64,000 nt of DNA from Acidovorax radicis N35 (GTDB taxonomy: Bacteria; Pseudomonadota; Gammaproteobacteria; Burkholderiales; Burkholderiaceae_C). A program made the position numbers and the translations under genes. Of this stretch, positions 44,126 to 52,929 are shown piece by piece. The notes below the pieces were generated by a model. It saw nothing but the letters and a program-made list of their open reading frames with translations. It made no database searches and was not told the origin of the DNA. The DNA is taken from assembly GCF_000204195.1 (NCBI RefSeq), contig NZ_AFBG01000021.1:248001-312000 (forward strand). Reading direction: 5' to 3'. Within the stretch, counting starts at the first letter, position 1, and each line of letters begins with the position of its first letter.

Positions 44126-46312
44126 TTAACGGGGCTTCAGGGACTTGACGGCGGAGACGGTCAATTGCCCCACGCCACGCAGCCCGATCACGATCACGCT
44201 GCGGAGCGAACTCAGTGGCTTGTCGCGCTGGCCGGTGCCCCAGGTGGCAATCCACGCATCGGCCCGTGCAAACGTCAGCGATGCCAGTTCGGCCTGCTGT
44301 CGCAGGCTGAGGTTGTCGAACTTCACGCCCAGGCGCCCCTTGCCGCTGAACGTGACAACCGCCGGAAAAACGCCTTCTTCGTCCGACCGGAACAGCGACA
44401 CGGAAAGACGGCTTCCCATGGGAATATCGCTGTCTGGCGGTACGGACAAGCCCAGCCCGTGCTGGGAGAAATCTTCGGTCTTGCACACCAACGTGCGCCC
44501 GTTGTCAAAGCGGATGACGGCAGGCAAGGCCGCCGCCACGCGCGGCGTGCCACGGATCTGGCGCGTCTCGCTGGCCACCGCCACGCTGGCACCCAGCAGG
44601 ATGACGTTGTAGGTCGTCCAGACCATGTTGATAACCAGCGTCGTGGTTTCATCGCCTGCGGAGGAGAACAGCTTCCAGATCCCGACCGAGAAACCCACCA
44701 GATTAATCAACAGCAGCACCACATAGGGCCGGGCGATGGTCCAGTCGAAATAGGCCTTCTCGATCACTCCCCCCTTGGCCGTCACGTTGAACTTGCCCAG
44801 CTTGGGGTTGATGAAGGCCACGATCACCGGGCGCATGATGTACCAGGCCAGCACCGATTCATACACCTCGTTCCAGAACGAATGCCGAAAGCGCCCCTGG
44901 ATGCGGGAGTTGGTCACGCTGGCATGGGCCAGGTGGGGCAAGGCATAGGCGGTGATCATCAGCGCCGTGGCCTGGAACACGTGCGCACCAAAGAACAGGT
45001 ACGCCAGCGGCGCAGTCAGAAAAACCAGGCGCGGCAGGCCATAGAAGAAGTGCAGCATTGCGTTCAGGTAACACAGGCGCTGGCCGAACTTGAGGCCCTT
45101 GCCGAACAACGGATTGTCGGTACGCGCGATCTGCGCCATGCCCCGCGCCCAGCGGATGCGCTGGCCCACGTGGCCGGACAGGCTTTCGGTGGCCAGGCCT
45201 GCTGCCTGGGGCACTTCGAGGTAGGCCGTGTTGTAGCCCAGACGGCTGAGCTTGAGCGCGGTGTGTGCGTCCTCGGTCACGGTTTCTACCGCAATGCCAC
45301 CCACTTCCAGCAGCTCCTTGCGGCGGATGATGGCGCAGGAACCACAGAAGAACGACGCGTTCCAGAGGTCATTGCCGTCCTGCACGATGCCGTAGAACAG
45401 TTCGCCCTCGTTGGGCATCCGGTGGAACGTGTCCAGGTTGCGTTCGAACGGGTCCGGCGAGAAGAACACGTGGGGCGTCTGCAGCATCACCAGGTTGGTG
45501 TCCTTGAAGAACCAGCCCATGCACACCTGCAGGAAAGAACGCGTGGGAATGTGGTCGCAATCGAAGATGGCGATGTATTCGGAGTGCGTGACCTTGAGCG
45601 CCGCGTTGATGTTGCCCGCCTTGGCATGGTGGTTGTTGTCGCGGATCAGGTAGCCCACGCCCAGCTCTTCGCAGAATTCGCGGAACTCGGGGCGACGGCC
45701 GTCGTCGAGCACATACACGTGCAGGCGATCGGCCGGCCAGTCCAGGCTCATGGCCGAGAACACGGTCTGGCGCACCACTTCGAGCGGTTCGTTGTACGAG
45801 GGGATGAACACGTCCACGCTGGGCCAGGTACTGATGTCCTCAGGCATGGGAACCGGGCGGCGCTGCAGGGGCCACGCCGTCTGGAAGTAGCCGATGAGCA
45901 GCACCGCGAAGGCATACAGCTCTGCCAACACCAAGCCATACCCGAATGCCGCGTCCAGCCAGTTGGTAAAACCGATGGTGTCGGTAAAGCGCCAGTAGAT
46001 GTAGCGCGATGACGCCGAGATCGACAGCACGATCATCGCCAGCGTGGACAGTCGCCCTGGGGTTCTGCTCAGCAGGAGTGCAGCACCAAACGAGCCCAAA
46101 GAAAAAAGAATTTGCCCCTGCAGATCCAGCGGCACGCTGATGACCAGCCCCATCAGCAAGGCGCTGAACACCACCGCCGCAACACGCGCCACGGGGTGTT
46201 GCCAAAGATCCCACCCGGTGATGGCATGCACCACGGTGCGCCAGTGCGCCTGGGGGCTGTGGGAATCGGCGTCGGCGACCTCGTCAGCCTTGGGGCGTTG
46301 GTCCATGCTCAT
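44126..46312 (-). CDS. bcsA: Cellulose synthase catalytic subunit BcsA
   Basis: Family-2 glycosyltransferase that polymerises glucose from UDP-glucose at the inner membrane. The 728-residue product has the catalytic motifs DDG (203-205), DCD (251-253), TED (346-348) and QRIRW (384-388), flanked by membrane segments. A PilZ domain follows (about 580-690): RGTPR (RxxxR) and DFSQHGLGL (DxSxxG) show that c-di-GMP binding residues are intact, so activity should depend on c-di-GMP. The ATG at 46312 overlaps the bcsQ stop (ATGA). Confidence 0.96.
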   Translation of the reverse strand: MSMDQRPKADEVADADSHSPQAHWRTVVHAITGWDLWQHPVARVAAVVFSALLMGLVISVPLDLQGQILFSLGSFGAALLLSRTPGRLSTLAMIVLSISASSRYIYWRFTDTIGFTNWLDAAFGYGLVLAELYAFAVLLIGYFQTAWPLQRRPVPMPEDISTWPSVDVFIPSYNEPLEVVRQTVFSAMSLDWPADRLHVYVLDDGRRPEFREFCEELGVGYLIRDNNHHAKAGNINAALKVTHSEYIAIFDCDHIPTRSFLQVCMGWFFKDTNLVMLQTPHVFFSPDPFERNLDTFHRMPNEGELFYGIVQDGNDLWNASFFCGSCAIIRRKELLEVGGIAVETVTEDAHTALKLSRLGYNTAYLEVPQAAGLATESLSGHVGQRIRWARGMAQIARTDNPLFGKGLKFGQRLCYLNAMLHFFYGLPRLVFLTAPLAYLFFGAHVFQATALMITAYALPHLAHASVTNSRIQGRFRHSFWNEVYESVLAWYIMRPVIVAFINPKLGKFNVTAKGGVIEKAYFDWTIARPYVVLLLINLVGFSVGIWKLFSSAGDETTTLVINMVWTTYNVILLGASVAVASETRQIRGTPRVAAALPAVIRFDNGRTLVCKTEDFSQHGLGLSVPPDSDIPMGSRLSVSLFRSDEEGVFPAVVTFSGKGRLGVKFDNLSLRQQAELASLTFARADAWIATWGTGQRDKPLSSLRSVIVIGLRGVGQLTVSAVKSLKPR

Positions 46313-47091
46313 CGCGTGGCTCCAGCCCGTGGCAGACGCAGGCGCTGCGCAAGGACACGGGCGCATTTGAGCAGGTCGTCGGCCGCCTGACCTTGGGGGT
46401 CGTACTCCAGCACACTCTGGTCATAGGCCAGCGCCTCGCGCACCGCCTGGTCTTCGTGGATCACACCCACCAGACGCTCGCCAAGGTTGTCCTGCATCAC
46501 ACGCGTGATGTCCTTGGACAACTGGCGCGCACCGTCGGCCTGGTTGAGCACGTACAGCGTTTCGGAAAAATCGGGGCGCGGCGTGCAGTAGGTATGCACC
46601 AGGCGCTGCATGAGGGCCAGCGAAGCATAGGACGCCGCGTCGGGCAGACTGACCACCACCACCACCTGGGCCGCCGACAGCGCCTGCTGCATGTAGACAG
46701 ACGGGCCGGGCGGCGTATCCACCACCACCACCGCGTCCGGCGGGAGCTCCAGACCCTGGAGTTGCTGCGTCAGCCAGTTCGGATGCGCGTCCAGATGCCG
46801 CTCGAAGGCCATGCGGTCGGATTCGTTCACCACCCCATAGGGCAGCACATACACCCCTGACGGACTTTGCACGCAGACCGAGCCCCACTCCTGGCCTGCC
46901 AGACTGGCGCGGGATACGCCTGCAAGCGACCGGGGATCGGCACCAAAGTGCAAGCCCAGAGCATTCTGGGGGTCCATGTCCACAACCAGCAGTGTGCCAA
47001 CACCCTCACGCTGCAAGGCGGTGGCCAGATTCGCAGTCAGGGTCGTCTTGCCTACGCCGCCTTTGGCAGAAACAATAGCAATCACTTTCAT
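46309..47091 (-). CDS. bcsQ: Cellulose biosynthesis ATPase BcsQ
   Basis: A 260-residue ParA/MinD-type ATPase with the deviant Walker A KGGVGKTT (10-17), a switch DMDPQNALGLHFG and the VVVVDTPPGP Walker B region. In enterobacteria BcsQ is needed to localise the cellulose machinery at the pole. It overlaps bcsP by ATGA upstream and bcsA by ATGA downstream, which fixes the gene order and implies coupled translation. Confidence 0.9.
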   Translation of the reverse strand: MKVIAIVSAKGGVGKTTLTANLATALQREGVGTLLVVDMDPQNALGLHFGADPRSLAGVSRASLAGQEWGSVCVQSPSGVYVLPYGVVNESDRMAFERHLDAHPNWLTQQLQGLELPPDAVVVVDTPPGPSVYMQQALSAAQVVVVVSLPDAASYASLALMQRLVHTYCTPRPDFSETLYVLNQADGARQLSKDITRVMQDNLGERLVGVIHEDQAVREALAYDQSVLEYDPQGQAADDLLKCARVLAQRLRLPRAGATR

Positions 47092-47642
47092 GCATGGCCC
47101 TTGCGAGGCTGCCAGGCCGGTGCTGGTGCCGGTGCAGCGCTGCCTGCCACGGGAGCACCCGCCAGACGCGCAAAAACCGATGAAAGGTCCACGGGCAAGG
47201 ACTCCTGGGGCACGGCCTGCTCCTCCAAAGAAGCCGGCGCAGCCGGGGCCCGCAGGCCAGCAAGACGTGCCAAGGGGGACCGCGAGGCCATCGTGGTGGC
47301 CACGGGCGGCAGACGGTCTGCTGCCGCCGCCAATACCGTGACGGGCGCAGCCACCGGGCGGGGAGCCTCGGCGACCAAGGGCGCGGCGCGTGGCAGCTCC
47401 ACTGCGGGTTCAGGCCGCACCGCAACCGGCGCCTGTACCTGCTGGGGGGCTGGCGCCATGGCGGCACCGGCGCGGCGGTCTACCGAAGGTACGTCATGGG
47501 CCACGGCGTCTCGAACTGCCGAGACGAGGGGCCAGCGTTCGTTGGAAAGCTTGTGCTCCTGCTTGCGGGCCAGCTCATGGTAAGGGTCCGCCTTGGCCCC
47601 AAACTGCTGAAAGAGGTTCACGATGTCGTCTGAGTGTTTCAT
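47088..47642 (-). CDS. bcsP: BcsP/BcsR-like cellulose accessory protein
   Basis: A 184-residue protein. The first 45 residues (DIVNLFQQFGAKADPYHELA, then NERWPLVSAVRD) match the pattern of the short BcsR/BcsP domain found next to BcsQ in several bcs operons. The remaining 135 residues are Pro/Ala-rich and unstructured, ending in a short conserved-looking SLPVDLSSVFARLAG. In other bacteria BcsR works with BcsQ on the cytoplasmic side of the synthase; I infer the same here. The ATG at 47642 is preferred over a TTG twelve bases upstream. It starts 50 bases after bcsD ends and overlaps bcsQ by ATGA. Confidence 0.75.
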   Translation of the reverse strand: MKHSDDIVNLFQQFGAKADPYHELARKQEHKLSNERWPLVSAVRDAVAHDVPSVDRRAGAAMAPAPQQVQAPVAVRPEPAVELPRAAPLVAEAPRPVAAPVTVLAAAADRLPPVATTMASRSPLARLAGLRAPAAPASLEEQAVPQESLPVDLSSVFARLAGAPVAGSAAPAPAPAWQPRKGHA

Positions 47643-47691
47643 GGTCACCGCCAATGCCGGAACATATCCAAAAAATCCGAAGCCCGGAGGC

Positions 47692-48168
47692 TCAGCGCGC
47701 TAGCTGAAGGTGCACACACCCCCAGGCATCCGCAGGCGCACACTGGGCCACCTTGAGCGGACCAGCACCCGCCTGCTCGAACCAGCTTTGGTAGACCCCT
47801 TCCAGGAAACCACCCGACCACTGCACGTGGTCCGGCCCGAGTGCAGCGGATACGGGCGACAGGCTGTGGTGGATGTTCAACTGTCCAACTTCCTGCGTCA
47901 AATCAACCCAGCCCCAGTCGATGCGCTCCCAGACGGCCGTCATGCCGCGCTGCAGATCCTCCACCGTGGCACACGTTGGCAAAGGGTGGTCTGCGGCAAA
48001 CCGTACACCCACACGGAACATCAGCGCACGCAGGTCTTCCGGTGGCAGTGCTGCGGCGAATTCCGCCGCCAGGGCCTGGAAAAATCCCCGCCACTGCATT
48101 GAACACCGCTGCAGGGCCAGATGGTTGGTGACGTCTGGGCTGGAGGGCATGGAAACAATTTGAGACAT
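47692..48168 (-). CDS. bcsD: Cellulose synthase subunit BcsD
   Basis: BcsD forms octameric rings in the periplasm that help align glucan chains into crystalline fibrils in Komagataeibacter. The 158-residue product matches the family in length (about 156) and pattern: CSMQWRGFFQALAAEFAAAL, a middle LMFRVGVRFAADHPLP, VWERIDWGWVDLTQ and FLEGVYQSWFEQAGAGPL. The ATG at 48168 is likely; a second ATG at 48150 is possible. It is the first gene of the operon, so the promoter must lie in the AT-rich region to 48428. BcsD presence with bcsQ/bcsP and lack of bcsEFG marks this as a type-I-like bcs operon. Confidence 0.88.
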   Translation of the reverse strand: MSQIVSMPSSPDVTNHLALQRCSMQWRGFFQALAAEFAAALPPEDLRALMFRVGVRFAADHPLPTCATVEDLQRGMTAVWERIDWGWVDLTQEVGQLNIHHSLSPVSAALGPDHVQWSGGFLEGVYQSWFEQAGAGPLKVAQCAPADAWGCVHLQLAR

Positions 48169-48499
48169 GGTGCACACAAGAGCAAGCATCGGGCCCGCTT
48201 GTGACGGCCACCAGCAGGAAGGACTAAGGGTTAACCATGTGCATCGATTGATACATATGGTTTCAAACAGCTTTTGGGAGAATTCTAGAAGCCCAGCCCT
48301 CGCAAGTGACGCTTCTGGTGGCGAACCAAAGGTCAACTTAGTTCAACTGGCGGTATCTACGTAGAAGTTTGTGGGTGTCGCGCCACAAGAATTCATTATT
48401 TACTATTTGAATTACTCAATCCATAGTCTTATTTAATTAGAAAGACGGATTTTTCTTGCAGCTGGCGACCTGCCGACTGGCACGCGCGCCTCACATGTT
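48169..48499. promoter_or_regulatory. AT-rich bcs promoter region
   Basis: About 330 bases between bcsD and the end of mnmA. From 48230 to 48450 the composition is clearly AT-rich, unlike the surrounding sequence, as expected for a silencer-bound or heavily regulated promoter. A weak inverted repeat (AGAAGC near 48286 with GCTTCT near 48310) and a short CTACGTAG palindrome near 48357 are seen. I cannot assign -35/-10 boxes with confidence and see no gene. Confidence 0.5.
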
Positions 48500-49630
48500 T
48501 CAGTCTGTCGCGCCAAAAATGACCCCGCCCCCGAGGCAGACATCGCCGTCGTACAAGACGGCGCTTTGCCCGGGCGTAACCGCCCACTGCGCCTGCGGGA
48601 ACCGCAGCGCAAAGCCCGCGCCCTCCGCGCTGACGACAGAGCACGCAGCATCCTGCTGCCGGTAGCGGGTCTTGGCGGCATAGTCCCCGGGCGCCGGTGG
48701 GCGGCCAGAGGTCCAACTGGCGTCTTGCGCTTCCAGGGCCGAAGACAACAGCCAGGGATGGTCGTGCCCCTGCACCACGCGCAGCGTGTTCCTGGCCAGG
48801 TCTTTGCGGGCCACAAACCAGGGCGCATGCTCGCCGCCGCCGCGCTGGGCGCCTTTTTCCTTGATCCCACCAATACCCAGCCCCTGACGCTGGCCCAGCG
48901 TGTAGAAGCTCAGACCCACATGCTTGCCCACGGTGCGTCCCCGGTCGTCCTGAATAGGGCCGGGGGCGTGGCTGATATAGCGGTTCAGGAACTCGCGGAA
49001 CGGCCGCTCGCCAATGAAGCAGATGCCCGTGGAATCCTTCTTCTTGGCATTGGGCAGGCCGATCTCCTCGGCGATGCGGCGCACTTCGGTCTTGTGCAGC
49101 TCGCCCACCGGGAACAGCGTCTTGGAGAGCTGCGCCTGGTTCAGGCGGTGCAGGAAGTAGCTCTGGTCCTTGGACGGGTCGAGCCCCTTGAGCAGTTCGA
49201 ACAGCCCCGAGGTCGCGTTCTGGCGCACGCGGGCGTAGTGTCCGGTGGCGATCTTCTCCGCGCCCAGGCGCATGGCATGGTCGAGGAAGGCCTTGAACTT
49301 GATCTCTGCGTTGCACAACACGTCCGGGTTCGGCGTGCGGCCCGCCTGGTATTCGCGCAGGAACTCGGCAAACACACGGTCTTTATAGTCGGCTGCGAAG
49401 TTGACGTGTTCGATCTCGATGCCGATCACGTCGGCCACGGCGGCGGCATCCACGAAGTCGATGTTGGACGAGCAATATTCGCTGTCGTCGTCATCTTCCC
49501 AATTCTTCATGAAGATGCCGACCACTTCATGGCCCTGTTGTTTGAGCAGGTGGGCGGTCACGGCCGAGTCCACTCCGCCCGAGAGGCCCACGACAACACG
49601 TTGTTTGGGCTGTTTGGTATTGGCAGTCAT
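48500..49630 (-). CDS. mnmA: tRNA 2-thiouridylase MnmA
   Basis: MnmA makes the 2-thiouridine at position 34 of tRNA for Lys, Glu and Gln. The 376-residue protein has the PP-loop SGGVDS (17-22), and the two active-site cysteines Cys106 in NPDVLCN and Cys204 in TGICFIGE. C-terminal sequence is the usual beta-barrel. Cys/Gly spacing and length are standard. The ATG overlaps the stop of the LysR gene upstream (ATGA), an arrangement that couples a housekeeping gene to a regulator. Confidence 0.96.
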   Translation of the reverse strand: MTANTKQPKQRVVVGLSGGVDSAVTAHLLKQQGHEVVGIFMKNWEDDDDSEYCSSNIDFVDAAAVADVIGIEIEHVNFAADYKDRVFAEFLREYQAGRTPNPDVLCNAEIKFKAFLDHAMRLGAEKIATGHYARVRQNATSGLFELLKGLDPSKDQSYFLHRLNQAQLSKTLFPVGELHKTEVRRIAEEIGLPNAKKKDSTGICFIGERPFREFLNRYISHAPGPIQDDRGRTVGKHVGLSFYTLGQRQGLGIGGIKEKGAQRGGGEHAPWFVARKDLARNTLRVVQGHDHPWLLSSALEAQDASWTSGRPPAPGDYAAKTRYRQQDAACSVVSAEGAGFALRFPQAQWAVTPGQSAVLYDGDVCLGGGVIFGATD

Positions 49631-50568
49631 TGCCCCGATTGTATTTTTTGCGCCGTAGCAGCACTGCGTGGACGCACAGAACGCGTAGCCACCAGCAGGT
49701 CATAGAGCTGCTGCGCAGCGGGCGACAGCGATTTTCCCCTGCGCTTGATGAGGCCCATCTGGCGCGTCACCACAGGCTCCACCAGCGGAATACTCACCAG
49801 CGTAGGGTGGTCCTTGCCCGGCATGGCCAGGCTGGGCACGGCCGCCACGCCCAGGCCTGCCTCGACCAGCCCGAGCAGCGTGGTCACGTGCTTGGCCTCG
49901 TACAGGCACTGCGGGCGGTCGGGCACGTTGGCCAGAGCCAGGTCCATCAGCAGGCGGTTGCCCGAGGTTTTTCCCACCGACATGAAGTCGTGCTGGCCCA
50001 GCTCCGCCCAGGTGACCTTCTTGCGCCGCGCCAGCACATGGTCGCGGCGGCAGGCGGCCACGAAGCGCTCGGCCAGCACCGGCTTGAACTCGATCTCGGC
50101 CTCCTGGCTGCCGATGAAATTGAGACCAAAGTCGGCATCGCCCTGCGCCACAGCCACCAGAACCTCGTTGGCGCTGGCGTCGTGCACCTTGACGCGGATC
50201 TTCGGAAAACGCTCGTGGTAGCGCTTGACCACCTGCGGCAGAAAGTAATACACGGCCGAGGGCACACAGGCAATCGTCACCTCGCCCATGCGGCGCGCCG
50301 CCACATCGCCCAGGCCCATGAGCATGCCGTCCAGGTCATCGAGCCACACGCGCGTCTTTCGTGCGAAGTCGCGCCCTACGGCGGTGAGGGTGACACGGCG
50401 CGTGGTGCGGTCCAGCAGGCGCACGCCCAGCGCCTCTTCCAGCTTATCGATGCGGCGGCTGAAGGCGGGCTGCGACAGATGGATGGATTCGGCCGCCGCG
50501 CGAAAGCTGTGCAACTCGGCCACGGCGGCGAAGGCCTGGATGTCAGCAAGATCGAATTTGTTGTTCAT
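49627..50568 (-). CDS. LysR-type regulator (module of the tautomerase)
   Basis: A 313-residue LysR regulator: DNA-binding domain 1-65 ([20 protein letters not shown] then [18 protein letters not shown]) and effector domain 95-295. It is divergent from the tautomerase-like gene at 50749, the usual layout of a LysR activator and its target, and overlaps mnmA by ATGA. The intergenic region has repeated GCAATTCAC elements and an ATTGC-N7-GCAAT dyad. The effector may be the substrate of the tautomerase pathway. Confidence 0.9.
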   Translation of the reverse strand: MNNKFDLADIQAFAAVAELHSFRAAAESIHLSQPAFSRRIDKLEEALGVRLLDRTTRRVTLTAVGRDFARKTRVWLDDLDGMLMGLGDVAARRMGEVTIACVPSAVYYFLPQVVKRYHERFPKIRVKVHDASANEVLVAVAQGDADFGLNFIGSQEAEIEFKPVLAERFVAACRRDHVLARRKKVTWAELGQHDFMSVGKTSGNRLLMDLALANVPDRPQCLYEAKHVTTLLGLVEAGLGVAAVPSLAMPGKDHPTLVSIPLVEPVVTRQMGLIKRRGKSLSPAAQQLYDLLVATRSVRPRSAATAQKIQSGQ

Positions 50569-50629
50569 GACGCACGGGCTTTCAAGACGTTTCGCTGTTG
50601 CGCAGCACGCATCAAACGATCAAAACATT

Positions 50630-50716
50630 GCAATTCACGAACGTGATTTCAACATGTACAAGGCCTATCTGCCTATTGCGCCACATGCATTAATCATTGC
50701 CAACAATGCAATTCAC
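50630..50716. promoter_or_regulatory. Putative LysR operator region
   Basis: GCAATTCAC occurs as a direct repeat at 50630-50638 and 50708-50716, and ATTGC at 50696-50700 with GCAAT at 50708-50712 forms a dyad with a seven-base spacer. The position between a LysR gene and its divergent neighbour fits a LysR-type regulatory and activation site. Confidence 0.4.
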
Positions 50717-50748
50717 AGAACAGACGAAGCGCCGCACCATGCCGACCC

Positions 50749-51840
50749 ATGAGCTACAACCTTCCTTGCGTTCTGATGCGTGGCGGCACTTCCCGGGGGC
50801 CGTTCTTCCTGGCCGACTGGCTGCCGCAAGACCCTGCGGCGCGTGACCGCACCCTGATCGCGGCACTGGGCTCGCCGCATGAATTGCAGATTGACGGCCT
50901 GGGCGGCGGCAATTCGCTGACCAGCAAGGTGGCGATCGTTTCGCGGTCGGTGCATGCCGACTGCGATGTGGACTACCTCTTCGCCCAGGTCAGCGTGGAA
51001 GAGGCCCGCGTGGACACACGGCCCAACTGCGGCAACATGCTGGCGGGCGTGGGGCCCTTTGCCATCGAGCAGGGGCTGGTGCCCGCATCCGGCCATGGAA
51101 ACACCACCACGGTGCGGGTCTACAACGTCAATACCCGTTCGCGCATTGATGTGCAGGTGTGCACCGCCGGAGGCCGCGTGCACTACGAAGGCGACGTGCA
51201 CATCGACGGTGTGCAGGGCACTGCGGCACCCGTGCTGATGAACTTCCTGGATGCCTGGGGCGCCGTCACGGGCCAGATCTTCCCCACCGGCCAGCGTATC
51301 GACACCCTCCACGGCCTGCAGGTCACCTGCATCGATGCTGCACAGGTGATGGTGCTGGTGCGCGCTGCAGACTTGGGCCTGCGCGGCAACGAGGGCCCCG
51401 CGGAGCTGGATGCCAACAGTGGCCTGCTGCGCAGGCTGGAAGCCCTGCGGTGCGAAGCCGGCCTGCGCATGGGCATGGGCGATGTGTCGAACAGCGTGCT
51501 GCCCAAGCCCGTGATCGTGTCTGCGGGCGATCAACCGGGCAGCGTCGTCTCGCGCTATTTCACACCCCACCGCTGCCACCGCTCACACGCCGTGACCGGC
51601 GCCATTGGCGTGGCTGCCGCCCACGTGCTGCCAGGCACGGTGATCACCGACAGCCTCCAACACGCCACGGCAGGTACGCGCCGTGTGGAAGTGCTGCACC
51701 CCGCTGGCCGCATTCATGTGGACGTGGAACTCACCGACGTGGACGGCCAATTCAAGCTGGTGCAGGCCGCGCTGGTCCGCACCGCGCGAAAGATTCTGGA
51801 GGGCACGCTGTTCGTTTCAGAAAACGCATTCACCCATTGA
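50749..51840 (+). CDS. PrpF-family isomerase, 4-oxalomesaconate tautomerase-like
   Basis: A 363-residue member of the PrpF/DUF453 superfamily: MRGGTSRGPFF at the start, a middle RPNCGNMLAGVGPFAIEQ with one catalytic Cys, and the C-terminal HRSHAVTGAIGVAAA. PrpF proteins are about 395 residues; the length of 363 is closer to GalD, the 4-oxalomesaconate tautomerase of gallate degradation. Other gallate genes are not in the window, so the substrate could also be a different unsaturated tricarboxylate. It is followed by a Bug protein and a porin in one direction, suggesting uptake and first conversion of the same acid. Confidence 0.85.
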   Translation: MSYNLPCVLMRGGTSRGPFFLADWLPQDPAARDRTLIAALGSPHELQIDGLGGGNSLTSKVAIVSRSVHADCDVDYLFAQVSVEEARVDTRPNCGNMLAGVGPFAIEQGLVPASGHGNTTTVRVYNVNTRSRIDVQVCTAGGRVHYEGDVHIDGVQGTAAPVLMNFLDAWGAVTGQIFPTGQRIDTLHGLQVTCIDAAQVMVLVRAADLGLRGNEGPAELDANSGLLRRLEALRCEAGLRMGMGDVSNSVLPKPVIVSAGDQPGSVVSRYFTPHRCHRSHAVTGAIGVAAAHVLPGTVITDSLQHATAGTRRVEVLHPAGRIHVDVELTDVDGQFKLVQAALVRTARKILEGTLFVSENAFTH

Positions 51841-51876
51841 TTTCAAACCCCACCCTTGGATGACAGGAGACAAAAA

Positions 51877-52875
51877 ATGATTGACCAACACAGTGCGCCA
51901 CCGCGCACACGCCGCACCCTACTAACCGCAGCGGCCCTCGCTGCCGCTGTGCAAATGATCCCCACCCTGGCGCATGCGGCTTATCCCGACAAGCCCATCA
52001 CACTCGTGGTGCCGACCGCAGCCGGCGGTGGCAATGACGGCATGGCGCGCGTGGTGGCGCTCAAGCTGTCCAGCTTGCTGGGACAGCAGGTCATTGTGGA
52101 AAACAAGGCGGGCGCCAACGGTGCCATTGCGGCAGAGTTTGTGGCCCGGGCGGCTCCCGACGGCCACACGATTCTTTTTGGCTACATCGGCACGCACGGC
52201 ATGAGCCCTGCGCTACAAAAGCTGCGCTACGACCCCATTGCGCAGTTCGAGCCCATCGGCATGGTGAGCTACTCGCCCACGCTCATGGTGGTGCACCCCA
52301 AGGTACCGGCCAAGACCGTGAGCGAACTGGTGGCGCTGACCAAGGCCAAGCCCCAGGACTTCAACTACGCCTCTGCAGGCAACGGGACAGCCCCCCACTT
52401 TTCGGCAGAAATTTTCAAACTGGAAAGCGGTGCGCAGATGGCCCATGTGCCCTACCGGGGCGCCGCACCCGCAATGAACGACACCATGGCCGGGCAAACC
52501 CAGGTCATGTTCCCCAGCCTGTTCTCGGCCTACCCCCACATCAAGAACGGCAAGCTGCGCGCCCTGGCGCTGGCAGGCCCGAAGCGTTCATCGCTGCTGC
52601 CCGATGTGCCCACGCTTGAAGAGGCGGGCGTGAAGGGGGTCGAGATCACGCAGTGGTACGCCCTGTTTGCCCCCGGCAAAACGCCCCGGCCCGTGATTGA
52701 TCAGCTCAACAAGGCCCTGAACACCGCCCTGGCCGACAAGGACGTGGCACGGCGCATTGAAGAGCAGGGTGCCGTGGTGGACACCAGCACACCCGAGCAG
52801 CTGGCTTTGACCGTGCGCCAGGAGATCGCCAAGTGGAAGGGCGTGGTGCAGAAGGCGCAGCTCACACCCGATTGA
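51877..52875 (+). CDS. Bug/TctC-family periplasmic solute-binding protein
   Basis: A 332-residue receptor with a signal peptide (about 1-34, ending LAHA), then YPDKPITLVVPTAAGGGND and AHVPYRGAAPAMNDTMAG, all typical of the Bug family. CAGGAG lies eight bases before the ATG. It sits 36 bases after the tautomerase-like gene, so it is probably the receptor for that pathway's substrate. TctA and TctB are absent. Confidence 0.92.
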   Translation: MIDQHSAPPRTRRTLLTAAALAAAVQMIPTLAHAAYPDKPITLVVPTAAGGGNDGMARVVALKLSSLLGQQVIVENKAGANGAIAAEFVARAAPDGHTILFGYIGTHGMSPALQKLRYDPIAQFEPIGMVSYSPTLMVVHPKVPAKTVSELVALTKAKPQDFNYASAGNGTAPHFSAEIFKLESGAQMAHVPYRGAAPAMNDTMAGQTQVMFPSLFSAYPHIKNGKLRALALAGPKRSSLLPDVPTLEEAGVKGVEITQWYALFAPGKTPRPVIDQLNKALNTALADKDVARRIEEQGAVVDTSTPEQLALTVRQEIAKWKGVVQKAQLTPD

Positions 52876-52929
52876 GGCCGGGAAAGGCCCTTGCCCCCTT
52901 TCAGATTTCCACAAAAACAGGAGACACCC

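Noticed and set aside
48286..48316. AGAAGC/GCTTCT inverted repeat in the bcs promoter region as a specific operator
   Set aside because: Only six bases per arm and a long spacer; chance is likely, so it is only mentioned.
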